Positions 31,967-41,162 of a DNA stretch of 64,000 nucleotides are shown one piece after another. Origin of the DNA: Streptomyces solicavernae. GTDB lineage: Bacteria > Actinomycetota > Actinomycetes > Streptomycetales > Streptomycetaceae. Under the pieces are notes generated by a model. It saw only the letters and a program-made list of their open reading frames with translations. It did no database searches and was not told where the DNA came from. The stretch is taken from assembly GCF_029968095.1 (NCBI RefSeq), contig NZ_JASCIR010000010.1, positions 62,001 through 126,000 of the forward strand, written 5' to 3'. The translations under genes and the position numbers were made by a program. Numbering within the stretch: the first letter of the stretch is position 1; every line of letters starts with the position of its first letter.

Positions 31967-32941
31967 GTGACGGCCGTTGAATCCCGTCCAGCAGGCGGCG
32001 GCACCGCCGATGCCGAGGACGCGGCGGGTGAGCTCGGGGCGAACTCCGGCCGGCGGCCGATCGGTCCCCTCGTCATGGGGTTCGTGGCGCTGACCAAGCC
32101 CCGCATCATCGAACTGCTCCTCATCACCACGGTCCCGGTGATGTTCCTCGCCGAGCAGGGCGTGCCCAACCTGTGGCTGGTCCTCGCGACCTGCTTCGGC
32201 GGCTACCTCTCCGCGGGCGGCGCCAACGCCCTCAACATGTGGTACGACCGGGACATCGACGCCCTCATGGAGCGCACCCGGAGCCGACCGCTGGTCACCG
32301 GGCTGATCAGCCCCACCGAGGGCCTGGTCTTCGGCGTCTCGCTCGCCGTGATCTCCACGGTCTGGTTCGGCCTCCTGGTCAACTGGCTCTCCGCGGCGCT
32401 CTCACTCGGCGCCCTGCTCTTCTACGTCGTCGTCTACACGATGATCCTCAAGCGCAGGACCGCACAGAACATCGTCTGGGGCGGCATCGCCGGCTGCCTC
32501 CCGGTCCTCATCGGCTGGTCCTCGGTGACCAACTCGATGTCCTGGGCCGCGGTCATCCTCTTCATGGTGATCTTCTTCTGGACGCCGCCGCACTACTGGC
32601 CGCTCTCCATGAAGGTCAAGGACGACTACGCGCGTGCCCAGGTCCCGATGCTCCCGGTGATCGCCTCCAACAAGGTCGTCGCCAAGCAGATCGTGCTCTA
32701 CAGCTGGGTCATGGTCGGCATCTCGCTGCTGCTCCAGCCGCTCGGCTACACCGGCTGGTTCTACACCGCGGTCGCGCTGGCCACCGGCGGCTTCTGGCTC
32801 TGGGAGGCGCACGCGCTGCAGGCCCGCGCGAAGGCCGGGGTGACGGGCGCGAAGCTCAAGGAGATGCGCCTGTTCCACTGGTCCATCACCTACGTGTCGC
32901 TGCTGTTCGTGGCGGTCGCGGTGGACCCGTTCCTGCGCTGA
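31967..32941 (+). CDS. ctaB: Protoheme IX farnesyltransferase (heme O synthase)
   Basis: 324 residues, UbiA-superfamily prenyltransferase. Adds a farnesyl group to heme B to make heme O for cytochrome oxidase. About nine membrane helices. The first Asp-rich motif is [23 protein letters not shown], the second region is [24 protein letters not shown]. The GTG at 31967 ([12 protein letters not shown]) follows AGGGG with 5-bp spacing; a GTG at 31961 is less well placed. Divergent from tkt. CtaA, which converts heme O to heme A, is encoded 1.7 kb downstream on the other strand. Confidence 0.96.
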   Translation: MTAVESRPAGGGTADAEDAAGELGANSGRRPIGPLVMGFVALTKPRIIELLLITTVPVMFLAEQGVPNLWLVLATCFGGYLSAGGANALNMWYDRDIDALMERTRSRPLVTGLISPTEGLVFGVSLAVISTVWFGLLVNWLSAALSLGALLFYVVVYTMILKRRTAQNIVWGGIAGCLPVLIGWSSVTNSMSWAAVILFMVIFFWTPPHYWPLSMKVKDDYARAQVPMLPVIASNKVVAKQIVLYSWVMVGISLLLQPLGYTGWFYTAVALATGGFWLWEAHALQARAKAGVTGAKLKEMRLFHWSITYVSLLFVAVAVDPFLR

Positions 32942-33057
32942 GCCACCCGACAGCCCCGTGCGCCGGGCCGCTGACCTCGCACCTCGCAGTCAGCCGCCCG
33001 GCGCCGGTGTGTCCGGGGTCATTGCCGCCGCGGAATACCCGTAAGTAGCATCAACGT

Positions 33058-33414
33058 ATGGCAGACACCAAGGTCGACAGCTCGGTCGAAGAGAAGCCCG
33101 CGGACGCGCGCGCGGAGCGGCAGGCGGCGAAGCTCGCCAAGGAGATCGGCGCGTTCGCGAGGGCGCACGGCGGCGCCGAGGCGCAGATCGCGTACATCGG
33201 GGAGCGCGGCTCCCGCATCGTCCTCGTCGGTGAGGACGGCGGCTGGGGCGACCTCGTCGCCCGCACCGACGCGGTGGCACGCGCCGCGGTGGAGAAGTCC
33301 GGGCTCACCGTCCACGAGGACTTCGACGGCGACTTCGCGGCCAAGGTCACGACCGGCCGGTACGAGTGGTCGCGCATGGCGGGCATCCAGCTCGGAGGCC
33401 CGAGCAACACCTGA
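33058..33414 (+). CDS. Small conserved hypothetical protein
   Basis: 118 residues, soluble, no signal peptide. The start is MADTKVDSSVEEKPADARAERQAAKLAKEIGAFARAHGG, a charged helix, followed by a compact beta/alpha part (AQIAYIGERGSRIVLVGEDGGWGDLVARTDAVARAAVEKSGLTVHEDFDGDF) ending MAGIQLGGPSNT. I do not recognise a named family, though the codon use and balanced composition are those of a real gene. The ribosome site is weak. It lies between ctaB and an amidohydrolase gene, a position I believe is kept in other Streptomyces. Confidence 0.75.
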   Translation: MADTKVDSSVEEKPADARAERQAAKLAKEIGAFARAHGGAEAQIAYIGERGSRIVLVGEDGGWGDLVARTDAVARAAVEKSGLTVHEDFDGDFAAKVTTGRYEWSRMAGIQLGGPSNT

Positions 33415-33483
33415 GACCGGGTTCACCCGTTAGGACCGTAGACGGACAGCAGTCCGCGCCACGGTCCACGTACGGGAGCCCGG

Positions 33484-34563
33484 ATGATCGAGACACCGCC
33501 CCTGGTGGACCAGTACTGCCACGGGGTGCTGCGTACGGAGCTGGGCCTCGGCACCTTCGAGGCCCACCTCGGCCGGGGCGAGGGTCCGCCCGCCCCCGGC
33601 ACCACCTTCTTCGACACCCAGACCGGCTTCGCGGTGCGCCGCTGGTGCCCGCCGCTGCTCGGCCTCGAACCGCACTGCCCGCCCGCCCGCTATCTGGCCC
33701 GGCGCCGCGAGCTCGGCGTGATCGAGGCCGGGCGCCGGCTGCTGCGGGCCACCGGCATCGGCACCTATCTGGTCGACACCGGGCTGCCCGGCGACCTGAC
33801 CGGTCCGCCCGAACTGGCCGCCGCGGGCGCCGCCGAGGCGCACGAGATCGTCCGCCTCGAACTCCTCGCCGAGCAGGTCGCCGACACCTCCGGCACCGTC
33901 GAGACCTTCCTCGCCAACCTCGCCGAGTCCGTCCACGGAGCCGCCGCGGGCGCCGTCGCCTTCGCCTCCGTCGGGGGCGCGCACGGCCTCGCCCTCGCGC
34001 CGCAGCCGCCGGACGCCGGGGAGGTCCGCGGCGCCGCCGACCGCTGGCTCGCCGGGCGCCGCGTCGGCGACCGCCTCACCCATCCCGTACTGCACCGGCA
34101 CCTCGTCTGGATCGCCGTCGCCTCCGGGCTTCCGCTCCAACTGCACGCGGGCACGGGCGATCCGCAGCGGTACGTGGGGGAGTTCGCGCGGGCCACGGCC
34201 GGGCTCGGCACGGATCTGGTGCTGCTCCACGGCTACCCGTACCACCGTCAGGCCGCGCACCTCGCCGGGGTGTTCCCGCACGTCTACGCGGATCTCGGGC
34301 CCGCGCTCGTACGGACCGGGGCGCGGGCGGCGTCGCTGCTCGCGGAGATGCTCGAACTCGCCCCGTTCGGCAAGCTGCTGTTCTCCAGCGGGGCGCAGGG
34401 GCTGCCCGAGCTGCATGTGGTCGGGGCGCAGCTGTTCCGGCAGGCGCTGGGGCGGGTGCTCGGGGGGTGGGTGGCGGAGGGGGCGTGGTCGCGGGGGGAT
34501 GCGGATCGGGTCGCTGGACTTATTGGCTCGGGGAACGCGCGCAGGGTGTACGGGCTGAGCTGA
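33484..34563 (+). CDS. Amidohydrolase-2 family protein (FluG/nodulin-like barrel)
   Basis: 359 residues of a TIM-barrel amidohydrolase. The start has VDQYCHGVL where a first-strand HxH metal motif would stand, so it keeps one His only. Further candidate ligands: LPLQLHAGTGDP (His), LLHGYPYHRQAAHLAGVFPHVYADLGPAL, and FGKLLFSSGAQGLPELHVVGA, where a typical metal Asp is replaced by Ser-Gly-Ala. That pattern, with the family's FSSDA-like block changed, recalls the amidohydrolase half of FluG-type proteins. It may be a weakened or differently metalled enzyme. ATG at 33484 is preceded by GGGAG. Confidence 0.75.
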   Translation: MIETPPLVDQYCHGVLRTELGLGTFEAHLGRGEGPPAPGTTFFDTQTGFAVRRWCPPLLGLEPHCPPARYLARRRELGVIEAGRRLLRATGIGTYLVDTGLPGDLTGPPELAAAGAAEAHEIVRLELLAEQVADTSGTVETFLANLAESVHGAAAGAVAFASVGGAHGLALAPQPPDAGEVRGAADRWLAGRRVGDRLTHPVLHRHLVWIAVASGLPLQLHAGTGDPQRYVGEFARATAGLGTDLVLLHGYPYHRQAAHLAGVFPHVYADLGPALVRTGARAASLLAEMLELAPFGKLLFSSGAQGLPELHVVGAQLFRQALGRVLGGWVAEGAWSRGDADRVAGLIGSGNARRVYGLS

Positions 34564-34629
34564 TTTCTCCCCTCCCCGCCCCTTCCCGAAAGCTTGCAGC
34601 GGCGGTCGTTCGGCTGCTGCGCCGTCGTG

Positions 34630-34658
34630 GCTGGTCGCGCAGTTCCCCGCGCCCCTGA
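34630..34658. repeat. Common Streptomyces 3' intergenic repeat
   Basis: The stretch beginning GCTGGTCGCGCAGTTCCC and ending GCGCCCCTGA is a short repeat that I recall as frequent at Streptomyces gene ends. Here it lies in the 109-bp convergent gap before ctaA and may assist termination. Confidence 0.5.
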
Positions 34659-34672
34659 ACAGCCCCCTGCGG

Positions 34673-35698
34673 TCAGACCGGCGACAGCTCCGGGTCCGCC
34701 TGGGCGGGAATGCCCGGTTCCATACGCGGTCGTTCGTGCAGGGCGAGGAGCACCCGTACCACCGCGATCCACACCAGGCACGACCCCAGCATGTGCGCCC
34801 CCACCAGCACCTCGGGCAGCTCCGTGAAGTACTGGACGTACCCGATCACGCCCTGCGCGAGCAGGATCAGGAACAGCTCACGGGTGCGGGTCAGCGGCCC
34901 GCGCGGGGCGTCGACCGCCTTGAGCACGAACCACAGCGCGAAGGTCAGGGACACCACGATCCAGGCGAGGACCGCGTGCAGCTTGGACACGCCCTCCCAG
35001 TCCAGGCCGAGGGCACCGATGTCCATCCGGGGCACGTCGCTGGAGTCACCGGCGTGCGGACCCGAGCCCGTGACCACCGTGCCGACCGCGACAAGCAGCC
35101 CGGACGCGACGACCAGGCACCACACCAGCTGCCGCACCGCCTTGCCGGCCAGCGGGCGCGGAGCGGCGTCCCCCTCGCCCTCACCGGTGCGCACCCACAT
35201 CAGCGTGGCCACCGTGATCAGCGCCGTGGACAGCAGGAAGTGCGCGGCGACGGTGTACGGGTTGAGGCCCACCAGGACGACGATGCCGCCGAGCACCGCG
35301 TTGCCCATGACCACCCAGAACTGGGTCCAGCCGAGCCGGGTCAGGGTGCGGCGCACCGGCTTCTGCGAGCGGGCGGCGATGATCGCCCAGCCGACGGCCG
35401 CGCACAGCACGTACGTGAGCATGCGGTTGCCGAACTCGATGGCGCCGTGGACGCCCATCTCGCTGGTCGCGGTGAGGGAGTCGGCGGTGCACTTCGGCCA
35501 GGTCGGGCAGCCGAGGCCGGACCCGGTGAGCCGGACGGCGCCGCCGGTGACCACGATCACGCAGCTCATCACGAGAGCGGTCAGAGCCGCCCGCCGTACC
35601 GTCCGGTTCTCGGGGGTCCAGCGCTCGGCGATGAAGGCCAGCGGATTGCGCACGGCTTGAGCCAGCTCGGCTCGGTTCGACTTCGGCACGGGCACCAT
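34673..35698 (-). CDS. ctaA: Heme A synthase, COX15/CtaA family
   Basis: About 341 residues with eight hydrophobic helices. Converts heme O to heme A. Motifs: VVTGGAVRLTGSGLGCPTWPKCTADSL with paired Cys in the first loop, HGAIEFGNRMLTYVL (heme His), NPYTVAAHFLLSTALITVA (His), and KLHAVLAWIVVSL and VLVGAHMLGSCLVW in the second half. The ATG at 35698 (MVPVPKSNRAEL) is preferred by similarity to other Streptomyces; an ATG at 35719 would add seven residues. It lies 70 bp downstream of the ABC permease gene. Confidence 0.93.
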   Translation of the reverse strand: MVPVPKSNRAELAQAVRNPLAFIAERWTPENRTVRRAALTALVMSCVIVVTGGAVRLTGSGLGCPTWPKCTADSLTATSEMGVHGAIEFGNRMLTYVLCAAVGWAIIAARSQKPVRRTLTRLGWTQFWVVMGNAVLGGIVVLVGLNPYTVAAHFLLSTALITVATLMWVRTGEGEGDAAPRPLAGKAVRQLVWCLVVASGLLVAVGTVVTGSGPHAGDSSDVPRMDIGALGLDWEGVSKLHAVLAWIVVSLTFALWFVLKAVDAPRGPLTRTRELFLILLAQGVIGYVQYFTELPEVLVGAHMLGSCLVWIAVVRVLLALHERPRMEPGIPAQADPELSPV

Positions 35699-35768
35699 CG
35701 TAAAGGGGGCCTTGTGCATCGGTTCACGAGGGGGAGTGAAGCCCACGAACAGCCAGGAAACGTACGGG

Positions 35769-36575
35769 CTACTCCCAGCGGAAGAACCGGGCCGCCGCCC
35801 CCAGACCGAGCGCCGCCCACACCGCCAGCACACCGGCCGCGCCCCACGGCATCGACGCCCCGCCCTGCAGCACGTCCCGCAGCCCGTCCGAGAGCGCCGA
35901 GATGGGCAGCAGGCCGAGCACCGACTGGGCGGCCTCCGGGAACTTGTCCAGCGGCACGACCACCCCGCCGCCGACGAGCAGCAGCAGGAACACCAGGTTG
36001 GCCGCGGCAAGCGTCGCCTCCGCCTTGAGCGTGCCGGCCATCAGCAGGCCGAGCCCGGAGAACGCGGCCGTGCCGAGGACGAGCAGGAGCAGGACGGACA
36101 GCGGGTTGCCCTGCGGGGACCAGCCGAGGGCCAGGGCGATCGCCGTCAGCAGGGCGATCTGCAGCACCTCGGTGACCAGGACCGACAGGGTCTTCGCGGT
36201 CATCAGGGCCCAGCGCGGCAGCGGCGAGGCGCCGAGCCGCTTCAGGACGCCGTACCGCCGCTCGAAGCCCGTCGCGATGGCCTGCCCGGTGAACGCCGTC
36301 GACATCACGGCGAGCGCGAGCACACCCGGGGCGAGGAAGTCCACGGCTTCGCCGCTGCCCGTGTCGCCGAAGTCAACGATGCTGACCGTCGAGAACAGGA
36401 CCAGGAGCAGCGAGGGGATGACCACCGTGAGGAGCAGCTGCTCGCCGTTGCGCAGCAGCATCTTCGTCTCCAGGGCCGCCTGCGCCGCGATCATCCGCCC
36501 GACGGGGGCGGCCCCGGGCTTCGGGGCGTACGTGCCCGCAGCCGTGGACGTGGACGTGGACGTGTCCGCGCTCAT
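35769..36575 (-). CDS. ABC-2 type transporter permease
   Basis: 268 residues, six hydrophobic helices. The N-terminal cytoplasmic part begins MSADTSTSTSTAAGTYAPKPGAAPVGRM, with STSTST coded by a GTGGAC six-base repeat on the plus strand. Helix 1 is QLLLTVVIPSLLLVLFSTV; the ABC-2 signature region is GFERRYGVLKRLGASPLPRWALMTAKTLSVLV; DKFPEAAQSVLGLLPISALSDGLRDVL lies before the last helix. Pairs with the ATPase encoded upstream (4-bp overlap). Probably a small-molecule exporter; substrate unknown. Confidence 0.9.
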   Translation of the reverse strand: MSADTSTSTSTAAGTYAPKPGAAPVGRMIAAQAALETKMLLRNGEQLLLTVVIPSLLLVLFSTVSIVDFGDTGSGEAVDFLAPGVLALAVMSTAFTGQAIATGFERRYGVLKRLGASPLPRWALMTAKTLSVLVTEVLQIALLTAIALALGWSPQGNPLSVLLLLVLGTAAFSGLGLLMAGTLKAEATLAAANLVFLLLLVGGGVVVPLDKFPEAAQSVLGLLPISALSDGLRDVLQGGASMPWGAAGVLAVWAALGLGAAARFFRWE

Positions 36576-37507
36576 CCGCGCAGCTCCTTACCGGTCAGTT
36601 CGAGAAAGACGTCCTCCAGGGTGTGCCGCTCCACCGAGATCCTGTCCGGCATCACGCCGTGCTGCGCGCACCAGGACGTGACGGTGGCGAGCAGCTGCGG
36701 GTCGACCGTGCCGGTGACGCGGTACGAGCCCGGGGTGAGCTCGGCCGCCGCGCTGTCCATCGGCAGGGCCTTCAGGAGCGAGGCCACGTCGAGGCCGGGG
36801 CGGCCGGTGAAGCGGAGAGTGTTCTCGGCGCCGCCCCTGCACAGCTGCTCGGGGCTGCCCTGGGCGACGACCTTGCCCGCGTCGACGATCGTGACGTCGT
36901 CCGCGAGCTGTTCGGCCTCGTCCATGTAGTGCGTGGTGAGGATGACGGAGACGCCGTCGGCGCGCAGCTCGCGCACCAGGTCCCAGGTGGAGCGGCGGGC
37001 CTGCGGGTCGAGCCCCGCGGTCGGCTCGTCCAGGAAGACGAGCTCGGGGCGGCCCACCACGGCCATCGCGAGGGCGAGCCGCTGCTGCTGTCCGCCGGAG
37101 AGCCGCCGGTAGGCCGTACGGCCGCAGGAGCCGAGGCCCAGGCGCTCGATCAGGTCGTCCACGTCCAGGGGGTGGGCGTGCAGCTTCGCCATGTGGCGGA
37201 GCATTTCGTCGGCGCGGGCGCCGGAGTAGACGCCGCCGGACTGCAGCATCACGCCGATCCGCGGGCGCAGCGCGGCGGCCTGCGCGACCGGGTCGAGGCC
37301 GAGGACGCGGACCTGGCCGCCGTCCGGCCTGCGGTAGCCCTCGCAGGTCTCGATCGTGGTGGTCTTGCCGGCGCCGTTCGGGCCGAGTACGGCGGTGACG
37401 CCGGCGTGGGCCGTGAGGTCGAGGCCGTCCACCGCGGTCTTCGGTCCGTACCGCTTCACCAGGCCGCGCACCTGGAGGACGCCGCCTGCGACGGGCTCTT
37501 CATGCAT
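36572..37507 (-). CDS. ABC transporter ATP-binding protein (ABC-2/DrrA-like)
   Basis: 311 residues. Walker A GPNGAGKTTTIE (about 42-50), Q-loop MLQSGGV, signature LSGGQQQRLALAMA, Walker B ELVFLDEPTAGLDP, and H-loop VILTTHYMDEAEQL. The 90-residue C-terminal extension (RFTGRPGLDVASLL... ending RHTLEDVFLELTGKELRG) is typical of DrrA-type exporters. Its stop overlaps the permease start by 4 bp. Divergent from the SUF operon, from whose start it is separated by 192 bp. Confidence 0.93.
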   Translation of the reverse strand: MHEEPVAGGVLQVRGLVKRYGPKTAVDGLDLTAHAGVTAVLGPNGAGKTTTIETCEGYRRPDGGQVRVLGLDPVAQAAALRPRIGVMLQSGGVYSGARADEMLRHMAKLHAHPLDVDDLIERLGLGSCGRTAYRRLSGGQQQRLALAMAVVGRPELVFLDEPTAGLDPQARRSTWDLVRELRADGVSVILTTHYMDEAEQLADDVTIVDAGKVVAQGSPEQLCRGGAENTLRFTGRPGLDVASLLKALPMDSAAAELTPGSYRVTGTVDPQLLATVTSWCAQHGVMPDRISVERHTLEDVFLELTGKELRG

Positions 37508-37613
37508 GCCGGGAAGTCTAGAGAGGGGTGCCGGGTGCCCGGTACGGGGCCTGGTGGCTTCGCACCACGGACAAGCCGCGCAGGCCGCCGCAGCCCGTGG
37601 AAACGCACAGAAA

Positions 37614-37627
37614 TTAGGTGAACCTTA
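37614..37627. promoter_or_regulatory. Near-palindrome upstream of sufR
   Basis: TTAGGT-GA-ACCTTA, one mismatch from a dyad. It recalls half of a DtxR/IdeR-type iron box (TTAGGTTAG...) and lies between the ABC ATPase gene and sufR. Iron control would fit the operon, but the match is partial. Confidence 0.35.
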
Positions 37628-37663
37628 GTGATCGAGGCCACCGGCGAGGGCCCGGGGCGCGGC

Positions 37664-37700
37664 TTGTCGGGGCCAGAGGAATTACGCAACAATGGCGTTG
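37664..37700 (+). promoter_or_regulatory. sufR promoter with overlapping SufR operator CAAC-N6-GTTG
   Basis: TTGTCG (37664-37669), an 18-bp spacer, and AACAAT (37688-37693) place transcription start at or next to the GTG at 37700, so the mRNA is probably leaderless. A dyad CAAC-AATGGC-GTTG at 37687-37700 covers the -10 and the start. As I recall, CAAC-N6-GTTG is the reported SufR site of Streptomyces avermitilis. Bound SufR would block RNA polymerase. Confidence 0.8.
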
Positions 37701-38464
37701 TGAAAAACGTTGGCGAAGCTCCGCAGGAGGAACTCGCGACCGGCGAGCGCAGTACGCGCAACCGGGTCGCGCGCTCCATCCTGGACCACGGTCCGTCCAC
37801 CGTGGCCGAGCTCGCAGGCCGCCTCGGCCTCACCCAGGCGGCGGTGCGCAGGCACCTCGACGCCCTGGTCGCCGACGACGTAGTGGCGCCCCGCGAACAG
37901 CGGGTCTACGGCGCGCGCACCCGGGGCCGCCCGGCCAAGGTGTTCGCCCTGACCGACTGCGGCCGGGACGCCTTCGACCAGTCCTACGACAAGCTCGCCG
38001 CCGAGGCGCTGCACTGGATCTCCCAGGCGGCCGGCGGCGGGGAACTCGGGGACGCCGCGGTCGCCGCCTTCGCGCGCGCCCGGCTCGCCGCGACCGCGGA
38101 GAAGTACCGCGAGCAGCTGGCCGCCGCGGCCCCCGAACAGCGCGCCGAGACCCTGGCCAGGGCACTCACGGCCGACGGGTACGCTGCTACGGCGCGTAGC
38201 GCACCGGTCGGCGAGCAGCTGTGTCAGCACCACTGCCCGGTCGCCCACGTGGCCGAGCAGTTCCCGCAGCTGTGCGAGGCGGAGACGGAGCTCTTCAGCC
38301 GACTGCTCGGCACCCATGTGCAGCGGCTGGCCACCATCGCCCACGGGGACGGGGTGTGCACCACCTTCATCCCCCGTATCGAGACCGCCGAGACCGTCTC
38401 GCCACAGCAAGAACCGAAGACCACCACAGCATCTGCAAGCACGGCCGGGAGGAACCCCGCATGA
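37700..38464 (+). CDS. sufR: SufR, iron-sulfur-sensing repressor of the SUF operon
   Basis: 254 residues. The winged HTH is in [45 protein letters not shown], then [17 protein letters not shown]. The C-terminal cluster-binding cysteines are in [22 protein letters not shown] (C-x3-C-x12-C), with another in [11 protein letters not shown]. Family members carry an Fe-S cluster and repress suf genes when clusters are plentiful. The GTG at 37700 ([11 protein letters not shown]) is chosen because the operator-promoter leads straight into it; the upstream GTG at 37628 has no ribosome site. Overlaps sufB by ATGA. Confidence 0.92.
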   Translation: MKNVGEAPQEELATGERSTRNRVARSILDHGPSTVAELAGRLGLTQAAVRRHLDALVADDVVAPREQRVYGARTRGRPAKVFALTDCGRDAFDQSYDKLAAEALHWISQAAGGGELGDAAVAAFARARLAATAEKYREQLAAAAPEQRAETLARALTADGYAATARSAPVGEQLCQHHCPVAHVAEQFPQLCEAETELFSRLLGTHVQRLATIAHGDGVCTTFIPRIETAETVSPQQEPKTTTASASTAGRNPA

Positions 38465-39885
38465 CGCTCCCCATCGAGGAGACTGCTCACCCCGAGCTGG
38501 AGGGCCTGGGCAAGTACGAATACGGCTGGGCCGACTCCGACGCGGCCGGTGCCGCAGCCAAGCGCGGTCTGAACGAGGCCGTCGTCCGCGACATCTCGGC
38601 GAAGAAGAACGAGCCGGAGTGGATGACCAAGCTCCGCCTCAAGGGCCTGCGCCTGTTCGACAAGAAGCCCATGCCGAACTGGGGCTCGGACCTCTCCGGC
38701 ATCGACTTCGACAACATCAAGTACTTCGTGCGGTCCACGGAGAAGCAGGCCACCTCCTGGGAGGACCTGCCCGAGGACATCAAGAACACGTACGACAAGC
38801 TCGGCATCCCCGAGGCGGAGAAGCAGCGCCTGGTCGCCGGTGTCGCTGCGCAGTACGAGTCGGAGGTCGTCTACCACCAGATCCGTGAGGACCTGGAGGA
38901 GCAGGGCGTCATCTTCGTCGACACCGACACCGCCCTGAAGGAGCACGAGGAGCTCTTCAAGGAGTACTTCGGCACCGTCATCCCCGTCGGCGACAACAAG
39001 TTCGCGTCGCTGAACACGGCCGTCTGGTCCGGCGGTTCCTTCATCTACGTGCCGAAGGGCGTGCACGTGGAGATCCCGCTCCAGGCCTACTTCCGTATCA
39101 ACACGGAGAACATGGGCCAGTTCGAGCGGACGCTGATCATCGTCGACGAGGACGCCTACGTCCACTACGTCGAGGGCTGCACCGCGCCGATCTACCAGTC
39201 GGACTCGCTGCACTCCGCGGTGGTCGAGATCATCGTCAAGAAGGGCGCCCGCTGCCGCTACACGACCATCCAGAACTGGTCGAACAACGTCTACAACCTG
39301 GTCACCAAGCGCGCCGTGGCGTACGAGGGCGCGACCATGGAGTGGATCGACGGCAACATCGGCTCCAAGGTCACCATGAAGTACCCGGCCGTCTACCTGA
39401 TGGGCGAGCACGCCAAGGGCGAGACCCTGTCCATCGCCTTCGCGGGCGAGGGGCAGCACCAGGACGCCGGCTCCAAGATGGTCCACATGGCGCCGAACAC
39501 CTCGTCCAACATCGTCTCCAAGTCGGTGGCCCGCGCCGGCGGCCGCACCTCGTACCGCGGTCTGGTCGAGATCGGCGAGGGCGCCCCGGGCTCCAAGTCC
39601 AACGTGCTCTGTGACGCCCTGCTCGTCGACACCATCTCGCGCTCGGACACGTACCCGTACGTCGACGTCCGCGAGGACGACGTCTCCATGGGCCACGAGG
39701 CCACCGTGTCCAAGGTCTCCGAGGACCAGCTCTTCTACCTGATGAGCCGCGGCATGACCGAGTTCGAGGCCATGGCCATGATCGTGCGCGGCTTCGTCGA
39801 GCCGATCGCCAAGGAGCTGCCGATGGAGTACGCGCTGGAGCTCAACCGGCTGATCGAGCTGCAGATGGAGGGCGCGGTCGGCTGA
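38461..39885 (+). CDS. sufB: Fe-S cluster assembly scaffold SufB
   Basis: 474 residues, part of the SufBCD scaffold. Typical stretches: [31 protein letters not shown] near the N-terminus, [85 protein letters not shown], and the C-terminal [40 protein letters not shown]. The cysteine in [12 protein letters not shown] is the conserved one of SufB. Lacks the extra N-terminal repeat of longer SufB forms. Its ATG overlaps sufR; sufD follows after a gap with a hairpin. Confidence 0.97.
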   Translation: MTLPIEETAHPELEGLGKYEYGWADSDAAGAAAKRGLNEAVVRDISAKKNEPEWMTKLRLKGLRLFDKKPMPNWGSDLSGIDFDNIKYFVRSTEKQATSWEDLPEDIKNTYDKLGIPEAEKQRLVAGVAAQYESEVVYHQIREDLEEQGVIFVDTDTALKEHEELFKEYFGTVIPVGDNKFASLNTAVWSGGSFIYVPKGVHVEIPLQAYFRINTENMGQFERTLIIVDEDAYVHYVEGCTAPIYQSDSLHSAVVEIIVKKGARCRYTTIQNWSNNVYNLVTKRAVAYEGATMEWIDGNIGSKVTMKYPAVYLMGEHAKGETLSIAFAGEGQHQDAGSKMVHMAPNTSSNIVSKSVARAGGRTSYRGLVEIGEGAPGSKSNVLCDALLVDTISRSDTYPYVDVREDDVSMGHEATVSKVSEDQLFYLMSRGMTEFEAMAMIVRGFVEPIAKELPMEYALELNRLIELQMEGAVG

Positions 39886-39895
39886 CGCCTTCCGT

Positions 39896-39926
39896 GGGGA
39901 GCCGGTCCCGCCCGGGTCGGCTCCCC
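39896..39926 (+). promoter_or_regulatory. Hairpin between sufB and sufD
   Basis: 9-bp arms GGGGAGCCG (39896-39904) and CGGCTCCCC (39918-39926), 13-nt loop, in the 98-bp gap. No U-tract. May adjust sufD expression or mRNA decay. Confidence 0.5.
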
Positions 39927-39983
39927 GTGCCTGAAACCCGCAGCTACACGTCTTGACCCAAGAAAGTGAGCACCACGACAGCC

Positions 39984-41162
39984 ATGGCTGAGGCTCAGAA
40001 TCTCCCGGTGGGTTCCACCACCGCCGGCTCGGTCGCAGTGGCCGCCGAGTCCACCGTCGCCACGCGCATGAGCGCGCCCCCGTCGTTCGACGTGGCCGAC
40101 TTCCCGGTCCCGCACGGCCGCGAGGAGGAGTGGCGGTTCACGCCGCTCGACCGGCTCAAGGGCCTGCACGACGGCACGGCGAAGGCCGACGGCGCGCTCA
40201 AGGCCGAGATCGACGCGCCCGACGGCGTCACCGTCGAGTCGGCCGGCCGGGACGACAAGCGCATCGGCAAGGCGGGCACGCCCGTCGACCGGATCGCCGC
40301 GCAGGCGTTCTCGTCCTTCGAGAAGGCCACCGTCGTCTCGGTCCCCAAGGAGCAGGTGCTCGACCAGCCCGTGCGCGTCACCCTGCACGGCGAGGGCGGC
40401 ACCACCTTCGGGCACACCGTCTTCGACATCGGCGCCTTCGCCGAGGCTGTCATCGTCATCGACCACACCGGTGACGCCGTGCGCGCCGCCAACGTCGACT
40501 TCCTCGTCGGCGACGGCGCCAAGGTCACCGTGGTCTCCGTGCAGGACTGGGACGACACCGCCGTCCACGTCTCCCAGCACAACGCCCTGGTCGGCCGCGA
40601 CGCCACCTTCAAGTCCGTCGTCGTGACCTTCGGCGGCGACGTCGTCCGCATCCACCCGCGCGTCAACTACGCGGGCCCCGGAGGCGAGGCCGAGCTGCTC
40701 GGCCTGTACTTCACCGACGCGGGCCAGCACCAGGAGCACCGCCTCCTGGTCGACCACAACGTCCCGCACTGCAAGTCCAACGTCGTGTACAAGGGCGCCC
40801 TCCAGGGCGACGACGCGCACGCCGTCTGGATCGGCGACGTCCTCATCGAGGCCGCCGCCGAGGGCACCGACACGTACGAGATGAACCGCAACCTGGTTCT
40901 GACCGACGGCGCCCGGGTCGACTCCGTGCCGAACCTGGAGATCGAGACCGGCGAGATCGTCGGCGCCGGCCACGCCTCCGCCACCGGCCGCTTCGACGAC
41001 GAGCAGCTCTTCTACCTGATGGCCCGCGGCATCCCGCAGGTCGAGGCCCGCCGCCTCGTCGTGCGCGGCTTCTTCGCCGAGCTGGTCCAGCAGATCGGTG
41101 TCAAGGACATCGAGGAGCGCCTCATCGCGAAGATCGAGACGGAGCTGGAGGCCACCGTCTGA
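39984..41162 (+). CDS. sufD: Fe-S cluster assembly protein SufD
   Basis: About 392 residues, the partner scaffold of SufB with the same beta-helix core. The N-terminal PVPHGREEEWRFTPLDRL is typical of SufD. The core has HVSQHNALVGRDATFKSVVVTFGGDVVRIHPRVNYAGPGGEAELLGLYF and HCKSNVVYKGALQGDDAHAVWIGDVLIEAAAEGTDTYEMNRNL, the C-terminus ATGRFDDEQLFYLMARGIPQVEARRLVVRGFFAELVQQI. The ATG at 39984 (MAEAQNLPVG) is preferred over a GTG at 39966; neither has a strong ribosome site. The stop overlaps the Rieske gene by one base. Confidence 0.95.
   Translation: MAEAQNLPVGSTTAGSVAVAAESTVATRMSAPPSFDVADFPVPHGREEEWRFTPLDRLKGLHDGTAKADGALKAEIDAPDGVTVESAGRDDKRIGKAGTPVDRIAAQAFSSFEKATVVSVPKEQVLDQPVRVTLHGEGGTTFGHTVFDIGAFAEAVIVIDHTGDAVRAANVDFLVGDGAKVTVVSVQDWDDTAVHVSQHNALVGRDATFKSVVVTFGGDVVRIHPRVNYAGPGGEAELLGLYFTDAGQHQEHRLLVDHNVPHCKSNVVYKGALQGDDAHAVWIGDVLIEAAAEGTDTYEMNRNLVLTDGARVDSVPNLEIETGEIVGAGHASATGRFDDEQLFYLMARGIPQVEARRLVVRGFFAELVQQIGVKDIEERLIAKIETELEATV

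Noticed and set aside
29511..31970. Plus-strand frame opposite tkt
   Set aside because: Antisense shadow of transketolase; 819 codons but no motif.
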